A stretch of 64,000 nucleotides of DNA from Prosthecochloris sp. (GCA_015482705.2 JADMLA020000037.1:1-64000), one strand, 5' to 3'. Numbered from the stretch's first letter, positions 42,256 through 52,185 are shown. Notes: a model not told the origin generated them from the sequence alone. Numbers and translations: made by a program.

Positions 42256-42723
42256 ATGCCTCGTTATACTCCCGAACAGCTTGAAAAAAGAAATCTCTCC
42301 GTCTGGACTAAAGTGCAGGGCATCCTTGCGCCCATACAGTTCGTTGCGTTCATAGCCGGCTTTGCCGTGACCGTTCTGTACAAACTAGGCATGGGTATCG
42401 ACAACTTTACATGGGTAACCGCTTTTATCATTCTGAAAACCGCTATTTTTCTCCTCATTTTTATCACAGGAGCGTTTTTCGAAAAAGATGTCTTCGACAA
42501 ATACGTTTTTGCACCGGAGTTTTTCTGGGAAGATATCGGTAGCACCATAGCAATAATCATTCACCTTGCCTACTTTATTTTATTTTACATGGGCCTGGAT
42601 GAAAATGTCCTTATCTGGACTGCTCTCCTCGCCTATCTGAGTTACTTGATCAACGCCGCACAGTTTTTGTTCCGCTTGATCATAGAAAAACAGCATGCGA
42701 AAAAAACTCAAACAGCAAACTGA
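42256..42723 (+). CDS. bchF: 3-vinyl (bacterio)chlorophyllide hydratase
   Basis: 155 residues from ATG 42256. It starts MPRYTPEQLEKRNLSVWTKV then QGILAPIQF, with EKDVFDKYVFAPEFFWEDIG and several membrane helices; these are BchF hallmarks. It hydrates the C3 vinyl group to 1-hydroxyethyl. The upstream in-frame extension to 42145 is not family-like. 17 bp before bchC; together with bchX it forms a bacteriochlorophyll operon. Confidence 0.92.
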   Translation: MPRYTPEQLEKRNLSVWTKVQGILAPIQFVAFIAGFAVTVLYKLGMGIDNFTWVTAFIILKTAIFLLIFITGAFFEKDVFDKYVFAPEFFWEDIGSTIAIIIHLAYFILFYMGLDENVLIWTALLAYLSYLINAAQFLFRLIIEKQHAKKTQTAN

Positions 42724-42739
42724 AGCCAGCAGAACCGCC

Positions 42740-43723
42740 ATGAAAGCAAAAGCAATCGTTTTTACTGGTGTTCGCCAGATAGAAGTTAAAAACGTAACGC
42801 TCAAACCGGTCTCGTCGACCGATGTACTCATTGAAACCTATTGGTCTTCAATTAGTACAGGTACCGAAAAAATGGCTTTCGACGGCCTTATTCCTTCACC
42901 GCCGTTCATCTTTCCGTTTATCCCCGGCTATGAAACCGTAGGAAAAATCACAAAGGTCGGAGCCCATGTCAATGAAAGCCTCATTGGCAAGTATGCATAC
43001 ATAGCCGGATCTTTCGGATACGAAAACGTCAATGCCGCTTTTGGAGGAGCATCACAGTTTGTAGTCTGTCCGGTCGAGAGTATTACGGTACTTGAAGGTA
43101 TTGACGACCCGAAATGCGGCATTGCTTTACCGCTTGGAGCAACTGCTCTCCATTTTATGGATCTTGCAGACATAACAGGAAAGAAAGTTCTTGTTCTGGG
43201 TCAGGGTGCCGTAGGCATTCTTGCCGTCCAGCTTGCCAAACACATGGGGGCAAAACTTGTTGCGGCTACAGAACCATACCAGAACCGCCTTAACTTCTCT
43301 TCTGCAGACCTGAAAGTTAACCCATCAACACAGGATGTTTCAGCAGCACTCGCTGGAAACGAATTCGATGTCATGATAGACAGTACCGGCGTCATGAACG
43401 CTATCGAAACAGGCCTGCGCTTCCTGAAATTCCACGGCAAAGTAATTTTCGGGGGCTACTACCAACGAATGAATATCGATTACTCACAGGCTTTCGAAAA
43501 GGAACTGTCATTTGTCGCTGCACGTCAATGGGCCAAAGGAGACCTGCTTCGTGTCAGAGAGCTTCTCAGAACCGGCAAACTGAACGCAAAAAAGATATTC
43601 ACCCATAGCCACTCCGTTGATACCGATCTTGCCGAAGCGTACCATCAAGCATTCAATGACCCGGACTGTTTAAAGATGATTCTCAACTGGAAAGAGCCAG
43701 ATACCGAAACCCTTTCAGAATAG
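42740..43723 (+). CDS. bchC: 3-hydroxyethyl bacteriochlorophyllide a dehydrogenase
   Basis: 327 residues from ATG 42740 (an in-frame ATG at 42695 overlaps bchF). Zinc-less medium-chain dehydrogenase: WSSISTGTEKMAFDG, FIPGYETVGKI, NAD-binding VLVLGQGAVGILAVQLAKHM. It oxidises the C3 hydroxyethyl to acetyl in bacteriochlorophyll a synthesis, needed for the reaction centre and FMO protein. bchX follows after 15 bp. Confidence 0.93.
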   Translation: MKAKAIVFTGVRQIEVKNVTLKPVSSTDVLIETYWSSISTGTEKMAFDGLIPSPPFIFPFIPGYETVGKITKVGAHVNESLIGKYAYIAGSFGYENVNAAFGGASQFVVCPVESITVLEGIDDPKCGIALPLGATALHFMDLADITGKKVLVLGQGAVGILAVQLAKHMGAKLVAATEPYQNRLNFSSADLKVNPSTQDVSAALAGNEFDVMIDSTGVMNAIETGLRFLKFHGKVIFGGYYQRMNIDYSQAFEKELSFVAARQWAKGDLLRVRELLRTGKLNAKKIFTHSHSVDTDLAEAYHQAFNDPDCLKMILNWKEPDTETLSE

Positions 43724-43738
43724 GAATATCATATCTGT

Positions 43739-44854
43739 ATGACACCACGTACCATAGCCATATACGGAAAAGGAGGCATTGGAAAAAGCTTCACGACAAC
43801 CAACCTCAGCGCGACGTTTGCGCTTATGGGAAAAAAAGTACTGCAGTTGGGTTGTGATCCGAAACATGATTCGACAACATCGCTTTTCGGCGGAGTATCA
43901 TTGCCAACCGTGACTGAAGTTTTTGCAGAAAAAAATGCCTGCAATGAAAAAGTGCAAATCAGCGATATCGTTTTCAGAAGAGATGTCCCTGATTTTCCAC
44001 AGCCAATTTACGGTGTTGAGCTGGGCGGCCCACAAGTCGGCAGAGGGTGTGGTGGTAGAGGCATTATTTCCGGCTTTGATGTACTTGAAAAGCTGGGGCT
44101 CTTTACCTGGGATCTCGATATCATTCTGATGGATTTTCTCGGTGATGTCGTTTGCGGAGGGTTCGCGACACCTTTGGCACGCTCTTTGAGTGAAGAAGTC
44201 ATTCTTTTGACAACCAATGACCGCCAGTCGATATTTACTGCCAACAACATTTGCCAGGCAAACAACTATTTTCGAACCGTAGGAGGACAATCAAAACTCC
44301 TCGGACTCATTATCAATCGAGATGACGGTAGCGGTATTGCAGAAAAGTATGCGGCTTGTGCAGAGATAAACATCCTCATGAAATTGCCATACGATCCGGC
44401 GGCAAGGGATAAGGATGACAGCTTCAATTTCGCAATTCAGGTTCCTGAAATCGGAGAAAAGTTTCGCAAACTCGCCGCTGATATCATTGAAAGAAATATC
44501 GAATCCTGTGAGTCGGCCGGGCTTGATTTTCAAACATTTGTCCGCTTGTTCGGAGAGGTGAACGAAGCTCATCCAACCCCTGCCTCGGCAACAGAGCTAA
44601 TCGGACAACAAACACAAACAAGTCCCGACCTTTCAGCACAGGAATACGATGATCCTGGCTCATCTGACAACGAAAAGCTGTTATCCTGCGTCGATAAACT
44701 CCCTGATGCCGAACGAGAAATCTACCGCATGATTGAAATTGATAAAAAAAGCGTCACGGAAACAGCCCGACTGCAAGGTATCAGTGAATCGGAAACCGAG
44801 AAAACACTTTCAGCCGCCAGAACCCGTCTGAGAAAACTGTTCTTCTCTCTATAA
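43739..44854 (+). CDS. bchX: Chlorophyllide a reductase iron protein with sigma-4-like C-terminal extension
   Basis: 371 residues; BchX is usually about 330. The Fe-protein core has P-loop GKGGIGKS (10-17), GCDPKHDST (39-46) and cluster ligands Cys104 (GRGCGGRG) and Cys139 (DVVCGGF). It reduces ring B with BchYZ, which are not in this window. From about residue 277 there is a linker, and residues 318-371 (LPDAEREIYRMIEIDKKSVT, then ETARLQGISESETEK) resemble a sigma-70 region 4 helix-turn-helix. That fusion is unexpected for a pigment enzyme. Confidence 0.94.
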   Translation: MTPRTIAIYGKGGIGKSFTTTNLSATFALMGKKVLQLGCDPKHDSTTSLFGGVSLPTVTEVFAEKNACNEKVQISDIVFRRDVPDFPQPIYGVELGGPQVGRGCGGRGIISGFDVLEKLGLFTWDLDIILMDFLGDVVCGGFATPLARSLSEEVILLTTNDRQSIFTANNICQANNYFRTVGGQSKLLGLIINRDDGSGIAEKYAACAEINILMKLPYDPAARDKDDSFNFAIQVPEIGEKFRKLAADIIERNIESCESAGLDFQTFVRLFGEVNEAHPTPASATELIGQQTQTSPDLSAQEYDDPGSSDNEKLLSCVDKLPDAEREIYRMIEIDKKSVTETARLQGISESETEKTLSAARTRLRKLFFSL

Positions 44855-44857
44855 ACA

Positions 44858-44897
44858 GTGACGAGTGGCAAGTAATATACAACCCGTCACTCGTTAC
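44858..44897. terminator. Hairpin between convergent bchX and typA
   Basis: Arms GTGACGAGTG (44858-44867) and CACTCGTTAC (44888-44897) pair with one G-T wobble, 20-nt loop. No T-tract follows on either strand. It may be a bidirectional terminator or mRNA 3' end; the left arm also belongs to a dispersed repeat (see findings). Confidence 0.45.
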
Positions 44898-44905
44898 TTG
44901 TCCCT

Positions 44906-46735
44906 CTATCCCACTTTCGCCCGCTTGGCTGCCTTGGCTCTCTGATTCGAATCCAGAATTCTTTTACGGATTCTGATATTTTCCGGCGTCACTTCGACAA
45001 GCTCGTCGTCATTGATAAAATCAAGAGCCTGCTCGAGTGTCATTTTTTTAGGTGGAGTAAGACGAACCGCATCGTCAGCACCTGAAGACCTCATATTGGT
45101 GAGCTTCTTGGTCTTGCATACATTCAGGGTAATATCGAACTCTCTGGTCGACTCGCCGACCACCATACCTTCATAAACCCTGATATTCGGTCCTATGAAA
45201 AAGGTACCTCGGTCTTCGAGACCGGCAATCGCATAGGCAACCGACTGACCGTTTTCCCCACTGACCAGTGCCCCTGTTTCTCTTGCAGGAAGCTTCCCTC
45301 TGAACGGTTGATAGTCATGAAACACATGCGAAAGCATCCCTTCACCCTTGGTATCGGTAGTAAACTCCTGGCTGTACCCTATCAATCCTCTGGTAGGAAT
45401 CTCAAACTCGAGTCTGACCATACCACCTCTCAAAGTCTCCATGTGTTTCATTTCAGCCTTACGCCGTCCCATTTTTTCGATGACAACACCGTTGTATTCA
45501 TCAGGCACATCGATCGTCACATGTTCGACCGGTTCGAGAAGTGTACCGTCCTCAGCTGTCCGAGTTATCACCTGAGGCCTTGAAATAGCCAGTTCGAACC
45601 CTTCACGACGCATGTTTTCTATCAACACGGAAAGATGCAGCTCTCCACGTCCCGAAACACGAAACGTATCGGCACTGTCAGTCTCCTCGACCTGCAGAGC
45701 GACATTGGTCATCACCTCCTTCATGAGCCGTTCGCGTATTTTGCGGCTTGTGACTTCCTTGCCTTCCTGACCGGCAAAGGGGGAATCATTCACCGAAAAA
45801 AGCATGGAAAGGGTCGGTTTACTGATTTCAAACGACTCGATCGCTTCAGGGCATGTTTCGAAAGCAAGAGTCTGACCGACATTGACACCAGCAATACCCG
45901 AAATAGCTATGATATCACCTGAAGTCGCCTCTTTCACCTCAACTCGCTGCGTCATATTAAAAGTAAAGAGTTTGGCGACGCTACCCTTGCCGACAATACC
46001 TTCATCGGTAACGACAGCGAGAGAATCACCGGGATGAACCTTTCCTCTGTGGATCCTTCCAACAGCTATTTTCCCCAAATAGTCGCTGTAATCCAGAGTG
46101 GTCACCAGCATCTGAAAATCATCTTCATCACTGTTTTCCGGTGACGGTATTTCTCCGATAATCATATCGAGCAACAGGCTCATGTCACCGTCAGAATCCT
46201 GCATGGAGGCTTTCGCTATACCGAATTTAGCCGAAGTGAATATGTAAGGGAAATCCAACTGATCCTCATCGGCTCCGAGCGCGATGAAAAGGTCGAGCAC
46301 CTGATCGTGAACCTTATCGGGATCGGCCTGAGGACGATCTATCTTGTTGATAACGACGACCGGCTTGAGTTTCAGCTCAAGAGCTTTGCGGAGAACAAAT
46401 TTTGTCTGCGGCATAGGTCCCTCGAACGCGTCGACAAGTAACAGTACACCATCGACCATTTTCAATATTCGTTCAACTTCACCGCCAAAATCAGCATGAC
46501 CGGGTGTATCGACGATGTTTATCTTACACCCATTGTATACCGTTGCGGCATTTTTTGATAAAATGGTGATACCACGTTCTTTTTCCTGGGGATTGGAGTC
46601 GAGTACACGTGCATCGACTTGCTGGTTTTCTCTAAAAGCTCCTGTGTGGCGAAAAATTGCATCAACAAGGGTTGTCTTCCCGTGATCAACATGAGCGATT
46701 ATGGCGATGTTGCGAATATTCTGTTTCATACTCAT
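44906..46735 (-). CDS. typA: Translational GTPase TypA/BipA
   Basis: 609 residues. GTPase motifs G1 AHVDHGKTTL, G2 region ERGITI, G3 DTPGHADFGGEVERI, G4 VINKIDRP and G5 TSAK; then EF-G-like domains II, III and V and the TypA C-terminal domain (PKKMTLEQALDFINDDELVE). Binds the ribosome and affects stress and cold adaptation. Tandem ATG/internal ATG starts (46735, 46729) are equivalent. Confidence 0.96.
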   Translation of the reverse strand: MSMKQNIRNIAIIAHVDHGKTTLVDAIFRHTGAFRENQQVDARVLDSNPQEKERGITILSKNAATVYNGCKINIVDTPGHADFGGEVERILKMVDGVLLLVDAFEGPMPQTKFVLRKALELKLKPVVVINKIDRPQADPDKVHDQVLDLFIALGADEDQLDFPYIFTSAKFGIAKASMQDSDGDMSLLLDMIIGEIPSPENSDEDDFQMLVTTLDYSDYLGKIAVGRIHRGKVHPGDSLAVVTDEGIVGKGSVAKLFTFNMTQRVEVKEATSGDIIAISGIAGVNVGQTLAFETCPEAIESFEISKPTLSMLFSVNDSPFAGQEGKEVTSRKIRERLMKEVMTNVALQVEETDSADTFRVSGRGELHLSVLIENMRREGFELAISRPQVITRTAEDGTLLEPVEHVTIDVPDEYNGVVIEKMGRRKAEMKHMETLRGGMVRLEFEIPTRGLIGYSQEFTTDTKGEGMLSHVFHDYQPFRGKLPARETGALVSGENGQSVAYAIAGLEDRGTFFIGPNIRVYEGMVVGESTREFDITLNVCKTKKLTNMRSSGADDAVRLTPPKKMTLEQALDFINDDELVEVTPENIRIRKRILDSNQRAKAAKRAKVG

Positions 46736-46876
46736 CTTTTTCGAGGCAAATATTTATATTTTATTTCGATTCGGGCGAATATACACTTTTTTTCTTGACT
46801 CTGTACAAGGTCTTTTCCAAACAGTCACTTCACCGGAAACTATCGGAATATTCATAAATACCCCTCATTGACATCT

Positions 46877-47722
46877 ATGGACAACGAACTACTGAACAAT
46901 ACTCTACTTGTCGTACTTACCAGTCTGGTATCACTATTCTACGTCGTATCGGTAAGCCTTTACGGTTCTGATTTCTTCAAAGGAAACACTTTCGCAAAAA
47001 CCTATAAACAGCCGGCACTCATTGTCACCATTGTCACGCACATCGCGTATATAGGTTTTCTCACTGCACCCGAAGGCTACAGACTGAATTATTCCATCTC
47101 GATGCTCATGACCATGGTTGCGCTGACACTCGCTGTGATCTATATGTTTATCGAGTTCTCAACGAAAACAGAAAAAACCGGTTTTTTTATCCTCTCTTTT
47201 TCCGCAGGGGCAGAAATTCTCGCCTCGATACTGCTTTTCACATCCTCAGGAGATGGCCCGAGCTTCAGTGGTCTGGGAATAGGCATTCACCTTCTTGCCG
47301 CGATATTCAGTTTCAGCTCCATTGCCATAGCGGGTCTTTACAGCTTCCTTTATCTCCTTTTGTTTCGCCAGATCAAAAACAACAAATTCGGCTTTCTTTT
47401 CGAGAATCTACCGAACCTCGAGGTTCTTGAACTACTAATCAAACATGCTGTCGCATTCGGCTTCCTGTTTCTTACCATCACACTTCTCGCAGGCGTCATA
47501 GGCTCGATTCAAACGTCGGAAATCATCAACCTTTTCGACACAAGACTTATAGCCCTCGTCATAATATGGATGTTTTACGGTTTCAGCCTTTTCATAAAAA
47601 AGCTTTTTGGCTGGGATACAATTCACATGGCGTATTTGCTTATTTTTCTTTTCGTTTTGACGACAACGCTCATTCTGCTAATGAGTATTTTTTCACCAAC
47701 GTTTCACGGCCTGAGCTTTTAG
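46877..47722 (+). CDS. HemX/CcsA-like membrane protein
   Basis: 281 residues from ATG 46877 (an in-frame TTG lies at 46868). Eight or so membrane helices with the cytochrome-c-assembly pattern: a conserved His (FSGLGIGIHLLAAIFSFSSI) and late WDTIHMAYLL. Usually encoded just before hemA and called HemX; it may influence GluTR level or haem handling. hemA follows after 112 bp. Confidence 0.8.
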   Translation: MDNELLNNTLLVVLTSLVSLFYVVSVSLYGSDFFKGNTFAKTYKQPALIVTIVTHIAYIGFLTAPEGYRLNYSISMLMTMVALTLAVIYMFIEFSTKTEKTGFFILSFSAGAEILASILLFTSSGDGPSFSGLGIGIHLLAAIFSFSSIAIAGLYSFLYLLLFRQIKNNKFGFLFENLPNLEVLELLIKHAVAFGFLFLTITLLAGVIGSIQTSEIINLFDTRLIALVIIWMFYGFSLFIKKLFGWDTIHMAYLLIFLFVLTTTLILLMSIFSPTFHGLSF

Positions 47723-47834
47723 CGTTTCCAACTTGATAATTTTTCAGCTTTGAGGTATATTGATTGTCATTACCTTTTGATAAAAGGCCAGCAATATCAC
47801 ATCGATTTCGGGCAAGTAACTAAATCATCACATC

Positions 47835-49115
47835 ATGAACATTATTTCAGTTGGTGTAAATCACAAAACTGCACCTATTGAAATCCGTGAAAGAGTCTCT
47901 CTTTCGGAAGTTCAAGCCAAAGAATTCCTGACAAACCTGATCGACGATAACATAGCGCTGGAAGCCATGGTGCTTTCGACCTGCAACAGGACGGAGTTGT
48001 ATGTTGTCCCAGGCATGGCGGAGGTTGATGGCAGATATCTGAAGGAATACCTCATCGCGTTCAGAAATGCTCATAACGAGGTTCGGCCCGAACACTTCTT
48101 CAACCGTTTCTACTGTAACACGGCAAGACACCTTTTCGAGGTTGCCAGTGCCATTGATTCGCTGATTCTCGGTGAAGGCCAGATCCTCGGACAGGTAAAA
48201 GACGGCTACAGAATAGCCGTCGAAGTGCAATCAGCCGGCATTCTTCTCACTCGTCTCTGCCATACTGCGTTCAGTGTAGCAAAAAAAGTCAAGACCAAAA
48301 CCAAGATAATGGAAGGCGCAGTTTCCGTAAGCTACGCCGCAGTCGAACTTGCTCAGAAAATTTTCTCCAATCTTTCCATGAAGAAGATACTTCTGATTGG
48401 AGCAGGAGAAACGGGTGAACTTGCAGCCAGACATATGTTCCAAAAAAATGCGCGGAACATTGTAATCACGAACAGAACGCTTTCAAAAGCCGAAGCCCTT
48501 GCAGAAGAACTCGGCACCAACCAGGTACTTCCTTATGAATCATACAAGGAGCACCTTCATGAATTCGATATTATCATCACTGCGGTAAGTATAAAAGACT
48601 ATGTGCTTACCGAGCCGGAACTGCAGCAGAGCATGCAGAAAAGGCGGCTCAAACCTGTTATAATCCTCGATCTTGGCCTCCCTCGTAATGTCGATCCTGA
48701 AATCGGCAAACTCAAAAACATGTTCCTCAAGGATATCGATGCTCTGAAACATATCATCGATAAAAACCTCGAACTGAGAAGAGCAGAACTACCAAAGGTT
48801 CAAAAAATCATCGATGAGGAGCTTGTCGGGTTCGGACAGTGGATCAATACCCTGAAAGTTCGTCCTACCATTGTAGACCTGCAATCAAAGTTCATTGAAA
48901 TCAAAGAAAAAGAACTTGAGCGGTTCCGTTATAAAGTCAGCGAAGAAGAGCTTAAACGAATGGAACGTTTGACAGACAGGATTCTCAAGAAGATCCTGCA
49001 CCACCCAATTAAAATGCTTAAAGCACCGGTTGATACAGCCGATACAATCCCAAGCAGAGTAAATCTTGTAAGGAACATTTTCGACCTTGAAGAACAAAAC
49101 CAACGAACAAAGTAA
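47835..49115 (+). CDS. hemA: Glutamyl-tRNA reductase
   Basis: 426 residues. Nucleophile Cys50 in VLSTCNRTELY, FEVASAIDSLILGEGQILGQ, NADPH domain MKKILLIGAGETGELAARHM, and the C-terminal dimerisation helices. First committed step of the C5 pathway to 5-aminolevulinate, feeding both haem and bacteriochlorophyll. hemC and hemD follow in the same direction. Confidence 0.97.
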   Translation: MNIISVGVNHKTAPIEIRERVSLSEVQAKEFLTNLIDDNIALEAMVLSTCNRTELYVVPGMAEVDGRYLKEYLIAFRNAHNEVRPEHFFNRFYCNTARHLFEVASAIDSLILGEGQILGQVKDGYRIAVEVQSAGILLTRLCHTAFSVAKKVKTKTKIMEGAVSVSYAAVELAQKIFSNLSMKKILLIGAGETGELAARHMFQKNARNIVITNRTLSKAEALAEELGTNQVLPYESYKEHLHEFDIIITAVSIKDYVLTEPELQQSMQKRRLKPVIILDLGLPRNVDPEIGKLKNMFLKDIDALKHIIDKNLELRRAELPKVQKIIDEELVGFGQWINTLKVRPTIVDLQSKFIEIKEKELERFRYKVSEEELKRMERLTDRILKKILHHPIKMLKAPVDTADTIPSRVNLVRNIFDLEEQNQRTK

Positions 49116-49142
49116 TCAGTTAAACGTTAATCAGTAATCGCA

Positions 49143-50084
49143 TTGAAAAAGAAATTAATTATTGGTACCAGATCCAGCCCCCTGGCTTTGTGGCAGGCCG
49201 AATTCACCAAAGCCGAACTTTCGAAGCATTATCCAGAACTCGACATAGAGCTCAAGCTGGTTAAAACAACCGGAGATGTATTGCTTGACTCCCCGCTTTC
49301 CAAAATCGGCGATATGGGACTTTTCACAAAAGACATCGAGAAGCACCTTATAGCGAACGAGATCGATCTCGCTGTTCACAGCCTGAAAGACGTTCCGACC
49401 GAAACACCGGAAGGACTCATGCTTTCTGCCTTCACTGAAAGGGAAGACACCAGAGACGTGATCATTTCCAAAAACGGTGAAAGTCTCAAGACTCTCCGTC
49501 AAGACGCTAAAATAGCAACCAGCAGCCTCCGCAGAACATCTCAGCTTCTGAGCATGCGACCTGATTTTCAAATCGGAGACATACGAGGCAATCTGAACAC
49601 ACGGTTCAAAAAGTTCGATGAGAGTGATTTCGACGCCATGTTACTTGCATACGCTGGTGTTCACCGACTCAATTTCGGCGACCGCATTTCAGAAATCCTG
49701 CCTCATGAAACCATGTTGCCTGCAGTCGGCCAAGGTGCATTGGGAATTGAAACACGCTCCGATGACGAGGAGACGAAAGAAATCGTGAAAGTCATGAATA
49801 ACTCGAACACCGAGTTCTGTACCAAGGCTGAACGCGCACTTCTCCGACACTTGCAGGGTGGTTGCCAAATCCCGATCGGCTCTTACGCGAGCCTGAAAAA
49901 CGGAACGCTTCACCTGTTTGCATACGTTGGATCGGTTGACGGCAAACGAGCAATTCGTGATGAAATCACCCTGAAAAACTGCACACAACCAGAACAGGCA
50001 GAGCAAGCCGGAATTAACCTGGCAGAAGAACTGCTCAAGCTCGGTGCCAATGAAATCCTCGCTGAAATCAGAAAAACCTGCTGA
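49143..50084 (+). CDS. hemC: Hydroxymethylbilane synthase (porphobilinogen deaminase)
   Basis: 313 residues. Start is TTG at 49143 (LKKKLIIGTRSSPLALWQAE). Active-site HSLKDVPTE, SLRRTSQL, RGNLNTR and dipyrromethane cofactor Cys241 (QGGCQIPIG). Joins four porphobilinogens. Its stop overlaps the hemD start by 1 bp, so the two are coupled. Confidence 0.97.
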   Translation: MKKKLIIGTRSSPLALWQAEFTKAELSKHYPELDIELKLVKTTGDVLLDSPLSKIGDMGLFTKDIEKHLIANEIDLAVHSLKDVPTETPEGLMLSAFTEREDTRDVIISKNGESLKTLRQDAKIATSSLRRTSQLLSMRPDFQIGDIRGNLNTRFKKFDESDFDAMLLAYAGVHRLNFGDRISEILPHETMLPAVGQGALGIETRSDDEETKEIVKVMNNSNTEFCTKAERALLRHLQGGCQIPIGSYASLKNGTLHLFAYVGSVDGKRAIRDEITLKNCTQPEQAEQAGINLAEELLKLGANEILAEIRKTC

Positions 50085-50836
50085 TGAAATCCGTTCTTGT
50101 CACAAGACCCAAACATCAGGCAGGCTCATTTGTAGAGGAACTGAAAAAATATAACCTGACCTCGGTTGTTTTTCCGACAATCGAGATCAGGCCAACTCTC
50201 GGGTGGACAATACCCGATGTTTCGGCATATAACGGTGCCTTTTTCACCAGCCCGAACAGTGTCCATTATTTTCTCGAAAGACTCGAAGACGAAGCACCTG
50301 AAAAGCTCGAGGAACTGAAGAAAATCAAGATTTTCGCAGTAGGAAAAACAACGGCAAAGGATCTCGCAGGCTACGATATCATAACGGAGCCGGTGCCAAA
50401 AGTAGCAGATGCTGTTAATCTAATGAAGGAAATCGACGCAAACGAAATCTTCGGGAAATCGTTTCTTTTTCTTCGCGGCAGTCTTTCACTCGGCATCATA
50501 CCAGCAGCTATTGCCGAGCGAGGGGGGGCATGTGATTCTTTAACCGTCTATGAAAACCACCCTCCGGACCTCAGAGCCACGGAAAAAGTGAAAAAGATGG
50601 TCAATGATGGTGACATCGCATGTTTGTCGTTCACCAGCCCGTCTACAGCTCAAAACTATTTCAAGGCAATCGGTTCGACAACCCTGCCTCCCGATGTCCT
50701 GGTAGCGGCAATCGGTAATACAACGGCCAACGCACTAAAGGAACTGGGAGTAACCGTCGATATCGTTCCTGAATACTATGACGGTCCTCATTTTGCGAAA
50801 GCAATAGCGAACGCATTGAACAGTAGTGAGTCATGA
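50084..50836 (+). CDS. hemD: Uroporphyrinogen-III synthase
   Basis: 250 residues. Low-similarity family, but TRPKHQAGSFVEELKKYNL, FFTSPNSVHYFL, FLRGSLSLGIIP and LSFTSPSTAQNYF match. It closes and inverts ring D to make uroporphyrinogen III. Position after hemC supports the call. Confidence 0.93.
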   Translation: MKSVLVTRPKHQAGSFVEELKKYNLTSVVFPTIEIRPTLGWTIPDVSAYNGAFFTSPNSVHYFLERLEDEAPEKLEELKKIKIFAVGKTTAKDLAGYDIITEPVPKVADAVNLMKEIDANEIFGKSFLFLRGSLSLGIIPAAIAERGGACDSLTVYENHPPDLRATEKVKKMVNDGDIACLSFTSPSTAQNYFKAIGSTTLPPDVLVAAIGNTTANALKELGVTVDIVPEYYDGPHFAKAIANALNSSES

Positions 50837-50841
50837 TCGGT

Positions 50842-52185
50842 TCAACCCTTCCCTCCCATATCTGAATCCTTGCCTTCTGTTGTATTTTCGTCAATTAGCG
50901 GACGTTTCCCGCCCGATGCTTCTTCCACCTGGCGCAACCGTTTTTGAATAGCTCGAGTTCTCACACCTACAAGCCGATCCAGTTCCGTTCCAGCTTGCGT
51001 GATCCTGTTCTGGGCTTTAACGAGAACCTCTCCGAAAGAAGCAAACTCACTCTTGACCTGAGCGAGAACTCTCCAGACTTCCCCGGTCCTTTTCTGTATC
51101 GCAAGCGTTCTGAATCCCATCTGCAGACTGTTCAATAAAGCAGCAAAGGTAGTAGGGCCGGCGACAATGACATTGAACTTGTTTTGCAGGGTTTCAAGAA
51201 GAACCGTATTACGAACAACCTCGGCGAAAAGACCTTCGGTCGGGAGAAACAATATCCCGAAATCGGTAGTTTCTGGAGGGTTCAAGTATTTATCACTAAT
51301 ATCTTTGGCACATCTCAGCATCTCTCCCTCAATTGCTTTTGTTGCAACCGCTATTTTCTTTTTGTCACCTGTTTCCGCAGCTTCGAGAAGTCGATAATAA
51401 GCTTCGAGTGGAAATTTCGAGTCTACAGGAAGATATACCACACCTTCCCCATCGTTTTTCCCCGGAAGCTTCACTGCAAACTCCACCTGTTCGCGCTGCC
51501 TTTTTCCGAGCATGACATTTTCCGCATATTGTTCGGGTGAAAGCAGATTCGCCAGTAAATGCCCAAGCTGCATTTCACCGAAAACACCTCTGACTTTGAC
51601 GTTTGCAAGCACTTTTTTCAGATCTCCAACACCGGCTGCAAGTGTCTTCATTTCCCCCAAACCTTCATGTACTTGACGAAGCCGGTCACTGACCTGACTG
51701 AAAGATTCGGTCAATCGTTTTTCAAGGGTCGACTGTAACTTTTCATCCACGATCCGTCGCATCTCATCGAGTTTTACCTCATTTTTTTCCTGTAAAACCT
51801 GAAGCCGTTTTTCCACAGTGTCACGTATACTATCCAAGGTCCGTGATGTCTCATCTTTCAGCGCATCCTGCCTTGATAAAAGTTCACCGAAATTTCTCCG
51901 CTGCAGCTCATCCTGCTGCATAACATGCATCCTCATGCTGTCTTCAAAAGATTTCAAAGACGCCGATTGTTCGGTACGTCCCTCTTGAAACAATCGTGCA
52001 AGCTCTAACCTATTGCGCTGAAATTCGTTTTTCTGATCATTGCGTACCCGATCCAAATCAGTACGCAGCATAGCCTCACTTTGCTGCACAGCCTCTTTTG
52101 AAGCAGCTCTTGTACTGCCCCAAAAAAGGATGAGCAACACGATGAAAAGAAGAACGATAATAGCGATAAGAAAATAAATTGTCAT
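50842..52185 (-). CDS. rmuC: RmuC-family protein
   Basis: 447 residues. N-terminal membrane anchor (MTIYFLIAIIVLLFIVLLIL), a long coiled coil (about 25-190), then the nuclease-like RmuC core (VRGVFGEMQLGHLLANLLSP, VYLPVDSKFPLEAYYRL, TTDFGILFLPTEGLFAEVVR). E. coli RmuC limits recombination at inverted repeats; a PD-(D/E)xK-like fold has been proposed. It converges on hemD with 5 bp between stops. Confidence 0.93.
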   Translation of the reverse strand: MTIYFLIAIIVLLFIVLLILFWGSTRAASKEAVQQSEAMLRTDLDRVRNDQKNEFQRNRLELARLFQEGRTEQSASLKSFEDSMRMHVMQQDELQRRNFGELLSRQDALKDETSRTLDSIRDTVEKRLQVLQEKNEVKLDEMRRIVDEKLQSTLEKRLTESFSQVSDRLRQVHEGLGEMKTLAAGVGDLKKVLANVKVRGVFGEMQLGHLLANLLSPEQYAENVMLGKRQREQVEFAVKLPGKNDGEGVVYLPVDSKFPLEAYYRLLEAAETGDKKKIAVATKAIEGEMLRCAKDISDKYLNPPETTDFGILFLPTEGLFAEVVRNTVLLETLQNKFNVIVAGPTTFAALLNSLQMGFRTLAIQKRTGEVWRVLAQVKSEFASFGEVLVKAQNRITQAGTELDRLVGVRTRAIQKRLRQVEEASGGKRPLIDENTTEGKDSDMGGKG

